Positions 20,090 through 28,569 of a stretch of DNA of 64,000 bases are shown in pieces. Origin of the DNA: Sutcliffiella horikoshii (GTDB taxonomy: Bacteria; Bacillota; Bacilli; Bacillales; Bacillaceae_I); assembly GCA_001636495.1 (NCBI GenBank), contig KV440964.1, positions 1,876,666-1,940,665 on the forward strand, written 5' to 3'. A program made the translations under genes and the position numbers. The first letter of the stretch is position 1. Every line of letters begins with the position of its first letter. The notes below the pieces were generated by a model. The model saw only the letters and a program-made list of their open reading frames with translations, was not told where the DNA came from and did no database searches.

Positions 20090-21454
20090 ATGCCAACTGT
20101 TGCCTTTCACACACTAGGGTGTAAAGTGAACCATTATGAAACAGAAGCTATCTGGCAGCTCTTCAAAGCAAATAATTACGAACGTACAGAATTTGAAGGC
20201 ACATCAGATGTGTATGTCATCAATACCTGTACGGTAACCAATACCGGCGATAAAAAGAGTCGTCAAGTCATCCGTCGTGCCATCCGTAAAAACCCGGATG
20301 CTGTAATCTGTGTAACAGGGTGCTACGCGCAAACTTCTCCTGCAGAAATCATGGCGATTCCTGGGGTGGATGTTGTCGTTGGGACGCAGGACCGCGTGAA
20401 AATGCTTGATTATATTGAGCAGTTCAAACAGGAGCGCCAGCCTATTAACGGTGTTGGGAACATCATGAAGGCTCGTGTATATGAAGAGTTGGATGTACCG
20501 GCATTTACTGACCGTACGCGTGCTTCTCTTAAGATACAAGAAGGTTGCAACAACTTCTGTACGTTCTGTATCATCCCTTGGGCTCGCGGGCTTATGCGTT
20601 CCCGTGACCCTCAAGAAGTTGTCACACAAGCTCAGCAATTGGTGGATGCAGGATATAAGGAAATCGTCTTGACAGGTATTCACACAGGTGGTTACGGAGA
20701 AGACATGAAGGATTACAATTTTGCTATGCTTCTTCGTGAGTTGGATGAGAAAGTAGTGGGGTTAAAGCGTATCCGTATTTCCTCCATCGAAGCTAGCCAA
20801 ATAACCGATGAAGTGATTGAAGTGCTGAACAACTCCGATAAAATAGTACGTCATCTGCACATTCCAATCCAATCTGCTTCCAACACTGTTTTAAAAAGAA
20901 TGCGTCGTAAATACACGATGGAATTCTTCGCAGAGCGTTTGGACCGATTGAAGGAAGCATTACCTGGACTTGCGATTACTTCCGATGTTATCGTTGGATT
21001 CCCAGGTGAGACAGAAGATGAGTTCATGGAAACATACAACTTCATCAAAGAACATAAATTCTCTGAGCTGCATGTATTCCCTTACTCCAAACGTACAGGA
21101 ACGCCAGCAGCTAGAATGACCGATCAAGTCGACGAAGAAGTGAAAAACGAGCGAGTTCACCGCCTGATTGCACTTTCTGACCAACTTGCAAAAGAATATG
21201 CTTCCCTTTTTGAAGACGAAGTATTGGAAGTCATTCCGGAAGAAATTTATAAAGACGCACCAGATCAAGGCTTGTATGTCGGCTATACAGACAACTATCT
21301 AAAAGTTGTATTCCCGGCTACAGAAGAAATGGTCGGCAAACTTGTTAAGGTAAAAATCGTCAAAGCTGGATATCCTTACAACGAGGGACAATTTGTTCGA
21401 GTACTCGAGGATGCGCCACGCCTCGAAGAAGAAAATGTTCGGTTAAGTTCATAA
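20090..21454 (+). CDS. mtaB: MtaB, tRNA (t6A37) methylthiotransferase
   Basis: This radical SAM methylthiotransferase converts t6A to ms2t6A at position 37 of tRNAs reading ANN codons. It has the N-terminal UPF0004 domain with three cysteines (GCKVNHYETE, NTCTVTN, GCYAQ), a radical SAM core with CNNFCTFCIIPWARG, and a C-terminal TRAM domain. I chose the ATG at 20090 preceded by GAGGTGG, giving 454 residues. The GTG nine bases upstream overlaps that site. It ends the heat-shock transcription unit. Confidence 0.96.
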   Translation: MPTVAFHTLGCKVNHYETEAIWQLFKANNYERTEFEGTSDVYVINTCTVTNTGDKKSRQVIRRAIRKNPDAVICVTGCYAQTSPAEIMAIPGVDVVVGTQDRVKMLDYIEQFKQERQPINGVGNIMKARVYEELDVPAFTDRTRASLKIQEGCNNFCTFCIIPWARGLMRSRDPQEVVTQAQQLVDAGYKEIVLTGIHTGGYGEDMKDYNFAMLLRELDEKVVGLKRIRISSIEASQITDEVIEVLNNSDKIVRHLHIPIQSASNTVLKRMRRKYTMEFFAERLDRLKEALPGLAITSDVIVGFPGETEDEFMETYNFIKEHKFSELHVFPYSKRTGTPAARMTDQVDEEVKNERVHRLIALSDQLAKEYASLFEDEVLEVIPEEIYKDAPDQGLYVGYTDNYLKVVFPATEEMVGKLVKVKIVKAGYPYNEGQFVRVLEDAPRLEEENVRLSS

Positions 21455-21466
21455 GAAAATATAGAG

Positions 21467-21497
21467 AGTGATTCCATATTTATGGGGTCACTTTTTT
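21467..21497 (+). terminator. Intrinsic terminator after mtaB
   Basis: AGTGATTCCAT pairs with ATGGGGTCACT, including one G-U pair, and is followed by six T. Confidence 0.8.
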
Positions 21498-21556
21498 GTG
21501 GTGAAGAAAAAGTTGAAGGCAATACTAACATTGTACTCGCCAAATTTATGGAACCA

Positions 21557-21582
21557 TGTTATGATGTTAGAGGTCAGACCTC
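21557..21582 (+). promoter_or_regulatory. deoC promoter with an overlapping palindromic operator candidate
   Basis: TGTTATGAT is an extended -10 (TATGAT at 21560-21565) without a good -35. GAGGTC-A-GACCTC (21570-21582) begins at the predicted transcription start. Its core GGTCAGACC fits the GGTnnnACC form bound by GntR/FadR-type repressors. It does not look like the DeoR operator known from B. subtilis. Confidence 0.45.
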
Positions 21583-21604
21583 TTAACTTGAAAGGAGTAT
21601 GAAC

Positions 21605-22276
21605 ATGCATACAAACATTGGAGAAATGATTGATCATACATTATTGAAAGCCGATACAAAAAAAGAACAAGTAGAAGTACTTTGCCAAGAAGCGAGAGAA
21701 TATAACTTTGCATCTGTCTGTGTTAACCCGACTTGGGTAAAAACATCTGCAGAGCTTTTAGAAGGTAGCAACGTAAAAGTGTGTACGGTAATTGGATTCC
21801 CTCTTGGAGCAAATACTCCAGAAGTGAAGGCGTTCGAAACGACTAATGCGATTGCAAACGGTGCCACGGAAGTGGACATGGTTATCAACATCAGTGCACT
21901 TAAAGATGGTGACGATGAGTTGGTGGAAAGAGACATCCGTGCAGTTGTAGACGCTGCAAAAGGTCGTGCGTTGACGAAAGTTATCATTGAAACTTGCCTG
22001 CTTACAAACGAAGAGAAAGTAAGAGCATGCCAATTGGCTGTAAAAGCTGGGGCGGATTACGTGAAAACTTCTACTGGTTTCTCAACAGGCGGAGCAACAG
22101 TTGCTGATATCGCACTTATGAGACAAACGGTAGGACCTGAAATCGGAGTAAAAGCTTCCGGTGGAGTTCGTGATGCAAAAGGTGCGGAAGAAATGATCGC
22201 AGCGGGAGCAACACGTATCGGGGCAAGTTCCGGTATCTCTATTGTTAAAGGGTTAACGGCAGATACTGATTATTAA
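21605..22276 (+). CDS. deoC: Deoxyribose-phosphate aldolase
   Basis: The 223-residue TIM-barrel class I aldolase cleaves 2-deoxyribose 5-phosphate to glyceraldehyde 3-phosphate and acetaldehyde during deoxynucleoside salvage. [15 protein letters not shown] and DYVKTSTGF are typical; the lysine in VKTSTGF forms the Schiff base, and [10 protein letters not shown] completes the site. The ATG at 21605 is seven bases after AAAGGAG. The ATG six bases earlier is too close. It is a single gene here, not next to nupC or pdp as in B. subtilis. Confidence 0.95.
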   Translation: MHTNIGEMIDHTLLKADTKKEQVEVLCQEAREYNFASVCVNPTWVKTSAELLEGSNVKVCTVIGFPLGANTPEVKAFETTNAIANGATEVDMVINISALKDGDDELVERDIRAVVDAAKGRALTKVIIETCLLTNEEKVRACQLAVKAGADYVKTSTGFSTGGATVADIALMRQTVGPEIGVKASGGVRDAKGAEEMIAAGATRIGASSGISIVKGLTADTDY

Positions 22277-22302
22277 GAAGTAATTGTGAAGGTTTAGATA
22301 GG

Positions 22303-22346
22303 CACCCCCTCAGATTTTTACATGAGGGGGTGTTTTTATTTTTTTA
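22303..22346 (+). terminator. Intrinsic terminator of deoC
   Basis: CACCCCCTC pairs perfectly with GAGGGGGTG and is followed by a long T-rich tract. Confidence 0.88.
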
Positions 22347-22413
22347 AAGAAAGGAGGTGGCTGGATATCTGGATGTGGTAGGTAGAAGGGGTGATTGGTC
22401 AAATTGTACTATT

Positions 22414-22550
22414 GTTACAATAAATGGCGAAAAAGTCACAATGACTGCTAGAAAAGTTACAATAACCTTGAAAAAAGTCACAATAACCTAAAAAATAGTC
22501 ACAATAATTTTGAACAAAGCTACAATTAGCCCAATTAGCAGCTACAAAGC
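22414..22550 (+). repeat. Direct-repeat array with a strict 21-bp period
   Basis: Seven copies of a unit starting GTYACAATAA followed by an A-rich spacer begin at 22414, 22435, 22456, 22477, 22498, 22519 and 22541. Five of the six intervals are exactly 21 bases, two turns of B-DNA. The last units are more diverged (GCTACAA). The array lies between the ends of deoC and the minus-strand Na/Pi transporter. Apart from the deoC terminator, this 320-bp gap holds nothing else that I recognise. Confidence 0.8.
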
Positions 22551-22597
22551 CCCAGAATACCCTACCCCTATATGAAAAACTTGATTGATTCACATCA

Positions 22598-23524
22598 TCA
22601 CCCATGCAGTCTCTCCACAAACCTCGCAAAAGGTCTCACAAACGGTAACGCAACGGCTGAACTTAAAACATTAAATATCAAACTCGAGTGTGCCAATTGA
22701 ACATCGGCACTTGAAGCAAGCATTGCCACCAAGTCTCCTAGCCATGGAATCAATGGGAAAAACACTGCCACCCCAATCACATTCAACCAAATATGCGCAT
22801 ACGCAGTTAATTTTGCCTCTCTAATGGAACCAATGCTGGCCAGATAGGCCGTCACACACGTTCCGATATTAGCCCCAAGCATAATCGCGATCCCTGCAGG
22901 AAGAGACAATAAGTCATTATTTAAAAAGCTCATGCTGATACCCGTTGTAGCCGAGCTTGATTGAATAATAGCTGTAAGCAAGGTCCCTATACCTACCCCA
23001 AATAGATGGTGATCATTTGTCATCGCAAGCATATCCTGCACAGACGGAAAACCAGCCAAAGGTATAGCCAGGGATTCAAATCCATTCATTGCGACAAACA
23101 AGCACCCCAGACCGAACAAGGTTGACCCGAAACTGAAAGGCAATTTCTTTTTAGAAAACAAAAATAAAAATCCGATAATCAGCATCGGGAAAATCAACTG
23201 TGAAATATCTATAGTGATAAGTTCTGTAATGAAGGTGGAGCCGATGTTGCTGCCAAGCATGATGCCGATCGATTGGTAGAACGTAAGATAACCTGCAGCC
23301 ACCAAGCCGACAGTAATGACCATGACGGCGGAACTGCTCTGCAATAATCCGGTTATCAAAATCCCGATTAAAAGACCCTTCCAAGGCATATCAGTAAATT
23401 TGGTGAGATAACCTTTTGTTCTCTCTTCGGATAATTGAAGCAGTCCCGACCTCATGACGGTCATTCCAATCAAAAAAATCGCTAAATAGACAGATAATAA
23501 CGTTATAATAGAAAACAAGCCCAT
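22598..23524 (-). CDS. Na/Pi cotransporter family protein (NptA/YqeW-like)
   Basis: The protein of about 308 residues is almost entirely hydrophobic, with eight or more membrane segments. It has the paired inverted-repeat signature of the type II Na/Pi cotransporter family: LLQSSSAVMVITVG near residue 60 and IIQSSSATTGIS near residue 190, each followed by a GxNIGT motif. It probably carries sodium-coupled phosphate across the membrane. B. subtilis has yqeW at this place. The start is uncertain: ATG 23524 lies very close to GGGAGG, and TTG 23518 (MFSII) has better spacing. It is shorter than members that carry a C-terminal PhoU-like domain. Confidence 0.88.
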   Translation of the reverse strand: MGLFSIITLLSVYLAIFLIGMTVMRSGLLQLSEERTKGYLTKFTDMPWKGLLIGILITGLLQSSSAVMVITVGLVAAGYLTFYQSIGIMLGSNIGSTFITELITIDISQLIFPMLIIGFLFLFSKKKLPFSFGSTLFGLGCLFVAMNGFESLAIPLAGFPSVQDMLAMTNDHHLFGVGIGTLLTAIIQSSSATTGISMSFLNNDLLSLPAGIAIMLGANIGTCVTAYLASIGSIREAKLTAYAHIWLNVIGVAVFFPLIPWLGDLVAMLASSADVQLAHSSLIFNVLSSAVALPFVRPFARFVERLHG

Positions 23525-23586
23525 CACCTCCCTTTCAATATATGGCGGGTGGTGGACAAGAATGACAAGAAAAGGAGAGAGAGAAT

Positions 23587-24150
23587 ATGCAGGAGTGGAC
23601 GACCAATACCGTTATGCATAGCTATCCGGGCATGGTTGCCTTAGTGACGGCGAAGTGGAACGGAGAACAGAATATAATGGCGGCAGGCTGGCACACCTAT
23701 ATTTCATACGACCCTCCGATCTATGGGGTTGCGATAGCGAAGGAAAGATATACACATCACCTGATGGAAAACTCCAGAGAATTTGCTATAAATTTTGTGC
23801 CGGAAAAATTTGCCCAATACATACAACAGTCCGGCATGCTGAGTGGAAAAGTGCATAATAAATTCGAAGAACTGAACATTGAATTTGAACAAGGAAAAAC
23901 AGTTTCTTCCCCGATTCTGAAGGAGGCTTATATTGCGTACGAATGTAAAGTGATGGACCGGAGAACATACGGAGATCATGACTGGTTTGTAGGGGAGATG
24001 ACCGGCTTCTATAAAGATAAAGAGCTATTTGCTGAAAATGGCCTTCCAAATTGGGATAAGCTTTCGATTCCGCTATACCTTGGGAGGTCCCAATATATGC
24101 TGGCAAATAAGGATTCCAAGGTGATAAACCTATATCGGAATAATAGTTAG
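23587..24150 (+). CDS. Flavin reductase-like FMN-binding split-barrel protein
   Basis: The 187-residue protein fits the flavoredoxin/DIM6-NTAB family. The N-terminal part has the split-barrel pattern PGMVALVTAKWNGEQNIMAAGW, with SYDPPIYGVAI and EFAINFV following. Members bind FMN and reduce flavins or act with an oxygenase; the substrate cannot be told from sequence. It has a strong AGGAGAG site before the ATG. It faces away from the Na/Pi transporter and precedes the rpsU promoter. No obvious partner enzyme is nearby. Confidence 0.8.
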   Translation: MQEWTTNTVMHSYPGMVALVTAKWNGEQNIMAAGWHTYISYDPPIYGVAIAKERYTHHLMENSREFAINFVPEKFAQYIQQSGMLSGKVHNKFEELNIEFEQGKTVSSPILKEAYIAYECKVMDRRTYGDHDWFVGEMTGFYKDKELFAENGLPNWDKLSIPLYLGRSQYMLANKDSKVINLYRNNS

Positions 24151-24183
24151 TCCAGATAGTTTTAAAGCATTTCCTTATAATTG

Positions 24184-24212
24184 TTGACCAACATTAGCGA
24201 ATATATTATAAT
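24184..24212 (+). promoter_or_regulatory. Sigma-A promoter of rpsU-yqeY
   Basis: TTGACC (24184-24189) and TATAAT (24207-24212) with 17-base spacing form a near-consensus promoter. The leader to rpsU would be about 88 bases and contains complementary ATACATG and CATGTAT segments. Confidence 0.8.
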
Positions 24213-24306
24213 TGGGAAGTACATGTTCTATACATGCTTTTTTGCATTTATGGGATCATGTATTTTCTGAAAATGTTAGTGGTTGTTCTGGAGGGAGGGA
24301 ATTAGA

Positions 24307-24480
24307 ATGTCAAAAACAGTTGTTCGTAAAAACGAATCGCTTGAAGATGCTCTTCGCCGTTTCAAACGTACAGTTTCAAAAACTGGGACGTTGCAAGAAG
24401 CAAGAAAGCGTGAATTCTATGATAAGCCAAGCGTAAAACGAAAGAAAAAGTCTGAGGCTGCTAGAAAGCGTAAATTTTAA
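24307..24480 (+). CDS. rpsU: Ribosomal protein bS21
   Basis: The 57-residue, very basic protein starts [19 protein letters not shown] and ends in a lysine/arginine-rich tail, the pattern of S21. S21 sits near the anti-Shine-Dalgarno end of 16S rRNA and helps initiation. The ATG at 24307 follows GGAGGGAGGG. An upstream ATG in the same frame is rejected. It forms an operon with yqeY 15 bases downstream, the usual arrangement. Confidence 0.97.
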   Translation: MSKTVVRKNESLEDALRRFKRTVSKTGTLQEARKREFYDKPSVKRKKKSEAARKRKF

Positions 24481-24495
24481 CAAGAGGGTGTAAGA

Positions 24496-24939
24496 ATGAG
24501 TCTTCTCGAGCGTTTAAATACCGATATTAAGCAAGCTATGAAGGATAAGGACAAAGAGAAGCTTTCCGTACTCCGAATGGTTAAGTCTTCGATTCAAAAT
24601 GAATCGATCAAGCACGGCAGAGACTTATCCGAGGAGGAAGAACTTACCGTATTGTCTCGTGAATTAAAGCAACGTAAAGACTCCCTCCAAGAATTTGATA
24701 AAGCCGGTCGTGAAGACTTGGTTCATAAATTACAGGGTGAAATTGCAATAGTTGAACATTATATGCCTGAGCAGTTATCTGAAGAAGAATTGTCTGCGAT
24801 CGTCCAACAGACGATTACGGAAGTTAATGCTTCTTCGAAAGCTGATATGGGTAAAGTAATGGGAGCGCTGATGCCTAAAGTTAAAGGCAAAGCGGACGGT
24901 AGCCTTGTTAACAAACTTGTACAACAACATCTTTCATAA
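24496..24939 (+). CDS. yqeY: GatB/YqeY domain protein
   Basis: The 147-residue protein, starting [20 protein letters not shown], matches the stand-alone GatB/YqeY family. The fold is found at the end of the GatB subunit of the tRNA-dependent amidotransferase, where it contacts tRNA. The free-standing form is thought to bind RNA, but its role is unknown. It is coupled to rpsU (15-base gap) and followed by a strong terminator. Confidence 0.92.
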   Translation: MSLLERLNTDIKQAMKDKDKEKLSVLRMVKSSIQNESIKHGRDLSEEEELTVLSRELKQRKDSLQEFDKAGREDLVHKLQGEIAIVEHYMPEQLSEEELSAIVQQTITEVNASSKADMGKVMGALMPKVKGKADGSLVNKLVQQHLS

Positions 24940-24945
24940 AAACCC

Positions 24946-24981
24946 AAAATAGCACCTTACCCATGTAAGGTGCTATTTTTT
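24946..24981 (+). terminator. Intrinsic terminator of rpsU-yqeY
   Basis: A 15-bp perfect stem (AAAATAGCACCTTAC with GTAAGGTGCTATTTT) has a four-base loop and a T run. Confidence 0.92.
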
Positions 24982-25111
24982 AAGCTGTGTTAGACAAGAT
25001 CTGGCGGAAGGGTCTGCCTGATTAATCTCCTGAATAAATTTTCCTTTCTTATTATGGTTGTTCACATAACCGCCACATTCAGCTTATATTTCATAAAAAA
25101 ATCTACAACGA

Positions 25112-25137
25112 TGAAACTTTGTGGTTTTTCGTGCGTA
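25112..25137 (+). promoter_or_regulatory. Sigma-W (ECF) promoter of nfeD-floA-yqfB
   Basis: TGAAAC (25112-25117), 16 bases, then CGTA (25134-25137) is an exact match to the sigma-W consensus. In B. subtilis the yqeZ-floA-yqfB operon belongs to the sigma-W envelope-stress regulon, so both pattern and context agree. Confidence 0.85.
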
Positions 25138-25193
25138 TTACATAATGGTTACGGTGAAAATAAAATGAAAAGGTTTCTGGAGAGGAGGACATG

Positions 25194-26528
25194 ATGAAAA
25201 AAGTTCTTCGTATTAGTTATGTTAGCGCTTTTGTGCTTGCACTTATTTTATCGGCGTTACCGCTTTTTCCGTCCCACACAAGTAGTGCCGAAAAGCTGGT
25301 GCATGTTATACCTGTAAATGGTACGGTGGAGAAGGGACTGCTTGCATTTATCAATAGGTCCATTGAAACCGCTGAGGAATCGGGGGCCGACCTTATAGTA
25401 TTTGAAATCAATACACCAGGTGGGGCTGTGGACGCTGCAAGTGAAATTGCAGACAGCTTCCAAGGGACTTCCATCCCAACAGTTGCCTTTGTCAACAATC
25501 GGGCATTATCTGCTGGTGCATACTTAGCATTATATGCGGATGAGATATATATGACGCCAAATGCAAGTATGGGGGCAGCTGCCGTTATTACTGGAGATGG
25601 CAATGCTGCTGAGGATAAAGCGCAGTCCTATTGGCTAAATGAAATGAAAAATGCGGCAGAGTCGAATGACCGTGATCCTAAATATGCAATGGCTATGGCG
25701 GATAAAGAGATCGACCTGCCGGAAGTAGGAGCTGCAAAAGGATCTTTGCTTACATTAGGTCCTAAAAATGCCTTGGAGGTCGGGTATTCGGAAGGAACCA
25801 TTTCCACTCTGGATGAACTGCTCGAAAATTTAGGTTATGGGAATGCCGAGGTTGTCACTTCTGAAGTGACTTTCGCTGAGAAGATAGCGCGATTTTTGAC
25901 AGATCCTATTGTTGTTCCCATCCTATTATCCATTGGTTCCCTCGGGCTAGTACTCGAATTGTACTCCCCAGGCTTTGGTATTCCTGGTGCAATGGGAATC
26001 AGCGCATTATTGTTGTTCTTTTACGGCCATCTTGTAGCTGGATTGGCGGGAATGGAAACGATCATCCTGTTTGTCGTAGGGGTGGTGCTGATTGTTCTAG
26101 AGATCTTTGTGCCTGGTGGGATACTTGGTGTTATCGGACTGGGCGCAGTAATTACAAGCTTCTTTTTGGCAACAGATGATATTGCAGGAATGGGGTTATC
26201 CTTATTGATTGCTATGTTGGTAACTATAATTGCGATGGTACTGCTATTTACGGTATTCGGTAAAAAAATTCGTTTGTTCGACCGGATTGTGCTCCGGGAT
26301 TCTACTAATACAGAGCAGGGTTATGTATCAAACGTCTCGAGAATTGAATTGGTAGGTCAGGAAGGGGTTACGTTAACTCCATTAAGGCCTGCAGGTACCG
26401 CTGTGATCAACCAAGAACGAATCGACGTTGTCACAGAGGGGAACTTTATCGGAGCGAACAAAAGTGTGAAAATTGTAAAGGCGGAAGGCTCCCGTATCGT
26501 TGTACGGGAAATCCATTCTGTTGAATAA
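25194..26528 (+). CDS. yqeZ: NfeD-like membrane serine protease homologue (YqeZ)
   Basis: The protein of about 444 residues has a signal peptide (about 1-30) and a ClpP-like protease domain (about 35-210). SAGAYLAL supplies the serine and SMGAAAVI the second active-site region. Four or five membrane helices and a C-terminal NfeD OB fold (about 365-440) follow. Long NfeD proteins pair with flotillin/SPFH proteins, and floA follows after 20 bases. Two adjacent ATG codons are possible. The second, at 25194, is better spaced from GAGGAGG. Confidence 0.92.
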   Translation: MKKVLRISYVSAFVLALILSALPLFPSHTSSAEKLVHVIPVNGTVEKGLLAFINRSIETAEESGADLIVFEINTPGGAVDAASEIADSFQGTSIPTVAFVNNRALSAGAYLALYADEIYMTPNASMGAAAVITGDGNAAEDKAQSYWLNEMKNAAESNDRDPKYAMAMADKEIDLPEVGAAKGSLLTLGPKNALEVGYSEGTISTLDELLENLGYGNAEVVTSEVTFAEKIARFLTDPIVVPILLSIGSLGLVLELYSPGFGIPGAMGISALLLFFYGHLVAGLAGMETIILFVVGVVLIVLEIFVPGGILGVIGLGAVITSFFLATDDIAGMGLSLLIAMLVTIIAMVLLFTVFGKKIRLFDRIVLRDSTNTEQGYVSNVSRIELVGQEGVTLTPLRPAGTAVINQERIDVVTEGNFIGANKSVKIVKAEGSRIVVREIHSVE

Positions 26529-26548
26529 TATTTAGGAGGAATTAGAAT

Positions 26549-27538
26549 ATGGATCCAACTACTTTAGTAATATTGTTAGCCGTTGTTCTAGGAATTATCT
26601 TTTTATCCGTACTACTGACATTTGTACCGGTAATGCTGTGGATTTCCGCACTTGCAGCTGGTGTCAGAGTAAGCATCTTCACACTCGTAGGGATGAGATT
26701 ACGACGTGTTATTCCAAGTCGTGTAATCAACCCATTAATTAAAGCTCATAAAGCAGGGGTAGATGTTACTACGAACCAATTAGAAAGTCATTACTTAGCT
26801 GGTGGTAATGTTGACCGAGTGGTAAATGCACTTATCGCAGCTCAACGTGCGAACATTGAATTAACATTTGAGCGTGCGGCTGCCATTGATTTAGCTGGTC
26901 GTGACGTTTTAGAAGCAGTTCAAATGTCCGTTAACCCGAAAGTAATTGAAACTCCATTCATCGCCGGTGTTGCGATGGACGGAATTGAAGTGAAAGCAAA
27001 AGCGCGTATTACAGTTCGTGCGAACATCGAGCGTTTAGTCGGTGGAGCTGGTGAAGATACAGTAATCGCCCGTGTAGGTGAAGGTATCGTAAGTACAATC
27101 GGTTCTGCAACTGGACATAAAAAAGTATTAGAAAATCCTGATTTGATCTCCCAAACAGTTCTTTCCAAAGGTTTGGATGCAGGTACAGCATTTGAAATCT
27201 TATCTATCGATATTGCGGATATTGATATCGGGAAAAACATCGGTGCAGAACTACAAACCGACCAAGCGGAAGCAGATAAGAAAATTGCACAAGCAAAAGC
27301 GGAAGAACGTCGTGCAATGGCCGTTGCACAAGAGCAAGAAATGCGCGCTCGCGTAGAAGAAATGCGTGCGAAAGTTGTGGAAGCGGAAGCGGAAGTGCCG
27401 CTTGCGATGGCAGAAGCATTACGTTCTGGTAACATCGGTGTAATGGACTACATGAACATCCAAAACATTACGGCTGATACAGACATGAGAGATTCAATCG
27501 GCAAGCTTACAGATCAGTCTGAAGACGGCGAGAAATAA
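26549..27538 (+). CDS. floA: FloA, flotillin-like scaffold of functional membrane microdomains
   Basis: The 329-residue protein has an N-terminal membrane hairpin (about 5-48) and an SPFH-type domain (about 60-230). A long Ala/Glu/Arg coiled coil follows (about 230-300), with the conserved end [14 protein letters not shown]. It organises lipid microdomains with NfeD partners. It is in the sigma-W operon between yqeZ and yqfB. AGGAGGAA precedes the ATG. Confidence 0.96.
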   Translation: MDPTTLVILLAVVLGIIFLSVLLTFVPVMLWISALAAGVRVSIFTLVGMRLRRVIPSRVINPLIKAHKAGVDVTTNQLESHYLAGGNVDRVVNALIAAQRANIELTFERAAAIDLAGRDVLEAVQMSVNPKVIETPFIAGVAMDGIEVKAKARITVRANIERLVGGAGEDTVIARVGEGIVSTIGSATGHKKVLENPDLISQTVLSKGLDAGTAFEILSIDIADIDIGKNIGAELQTDQAEADKKIAQAKAEERRAMAVAQEQEMRARVEEMRAKVVEAEAEVPLAMAEALRSGNIGVMDYMNIQNITADTDMRDSIGKLTDQSEDGEK

Positions 27539-27605
27539 GGTAGATGATTAAGCGGGAAAAGTGGAATTTCTTTTCCTGTAACTCCTTTAAGGAAGGGAGG
27601 ATGAT

Positions 27606-28196
27606 GTGCAATTGGAAATCATTTTTGATATATTTCAGCAGGCTCCCTGGCTATTGATTGTGCTGCTAGGTATTATTTCTAGCCTGTTTAGAGGTAAGAA
27701 GCAAGAAGAGCAGCAACAACAGCAGAAACGACAGCAACAACAGCGTCAACAACGCCAACAAGCTGCTTCACAGGCTTCCCAAAAAAGACAGGACGACTAT
27801 GAGGATTACAGACGCGAAAGCGCCACTACTCCTAGGCAGGAAGAAAAGCCTCGTTTTGATTGGGATAGAGATGTTTTCGGGGAAGGCAAACTTGAAGAAC
27901 TCGAACAAAAAGTTCGGGAAAAGGTGGAAAAGACGAAAGAACAGGTTGCACCTATAAGAGAGAGGATGTCTCAAGAAGTGAAAGAACTGTCCATCAAAGG
28001 GCAGGAAATCTCAAAAGACAGTCCTATCTTAAAACAGGAGCTTCAACTTTCAGAAGGAAAAGTTGTAAATTCAAGACACCGTATTAAACCGAACCGTGTG
28101 GTAGAAGGTGTGATGTGGTCTGAAATACTAGGCCAACCTCGTTCCAGAAACCCTCATCGTCCTGTTTACGCGGAACACTTTTCAAAAAGAAAATAA
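27606..28196 (+). CDS. YqfB-like membrane-anchored protein with a glutamine-rich linker
   Basis: The 196-residue protein has one hydrophobic segment (about residues 13-27). A glutamine/arginine-rich tract (about 34-60), a charged coiled coil and a conserved-looking end (WSEILGQPRSRNPHRP) follow. The start is GTG after GGGAGG. Its position as third gene after floA, before a strong terminator, matches yqfB of the B. subtilis sigma-W operon, though this protein is longer. No enzymatic motif is visible. The glutamine tract, built of CAA/CAG codons, could vary in length by slippage. Confidence 0.7.
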   Translation: MQLEIIFDIFQQAPWLLIVLLGIISSLFRGKKQEEQQQQQKRQQQQRQQRQQAASQASQKRQDDYEDYRRESATTPRQEEKPRFDWDRDVFGEGKLEELEQKVREKVEKTKEQVAPIRERMSQEVKELSIKGQEISKDSPILKQELQLSEGKVVNSRHRIKPNRVVEGVMWSEILGQPRSRNPHRPVYAEHFSKRK

Positions 28197-28202
28197 AAAA
28201 CG

Positions 28203-28246
28203 AAAAACCCCTGTAGGAAGTGATAAACATACCTACAGGGGTTTTT
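28203..28246 (+). terminator. Intrinsic terminator of the floA operon
   Basis: AAAAACCCCTGTAGG pairs perfectly with CCTACAGGGGTTTTT across a 14-base loop. Confidence 0.92.
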
Positions 28247-28283
28247 GTTTATTAAAAAACTATGTTTAGTTTAGAGGTTTCTA

Positions 28284-28470
28284 GCTGTGGATTGGAGCTA
28301 ATGGCGGAGACTCCTTGAAAATGCGAGCATTTTCTGCGTGCGATGTATTGCTGCCGTAGCCTTCCTTGTCCTACGGGAGAGAAGCGACAATCTTGAGACC
28401 CCGCAACGAAGTGAGGAGGCTCAAGGTCGCCCCGTGGAAAGCGTAGCCATTTGCGGAAAGGAACAGCGGT
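28284..28470 (+). repeat. Dispersed structured repeat, copy 3, with a 57-bp internal insertion
   Basis: The repeat's left part (GTGGATTGGAGC...GGAGACTCC) is interrupted after about 30 bases by a segment at roughly 28315-28372. The segment contains the palindrome GAAAATGCGAGCATTTTC. The repeat then resumes with GGGAGAGAAGCGACAATCTTGAG. Inner arms GCGAC/GTCGC and CTTGAG/CTCAAG are intact. It lies between the floA-operon terminator and the yqfC control hairpin. Confidence 0.8.
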
Positions 28471-28522
28471 GATTAGAGCGAGCTGGTTTTGCTCGTTTTT
28501 TCTTATCGTAAAATTCTGTGTT

Positions 28523-28565
28523 AAACCCCCTTCTCCCTTCATACATATGAAAGGAAAGGGGGTTT
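28523..28565 (+). promoter_or_regulatory. yqfC control hairpin with a sigma-E-like -10
   Basis: A 20-bp imperfect palindrome (one mismatch, one bulge) joins AAACCCCC...CTTCATA (28523-28543) with TATGAAAGG...GGGGGTTT (28546-28565). Its 3' arm holds the yqfC ribosome binding site and ends in T residues, so it can act as a terminator for read-through RNA. CATACATA at 28540-28547 resembles a sigma-E -10. A matching -35 is weak. Confidence 0.45.
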
Positions 28566-28569
28566 TTCC

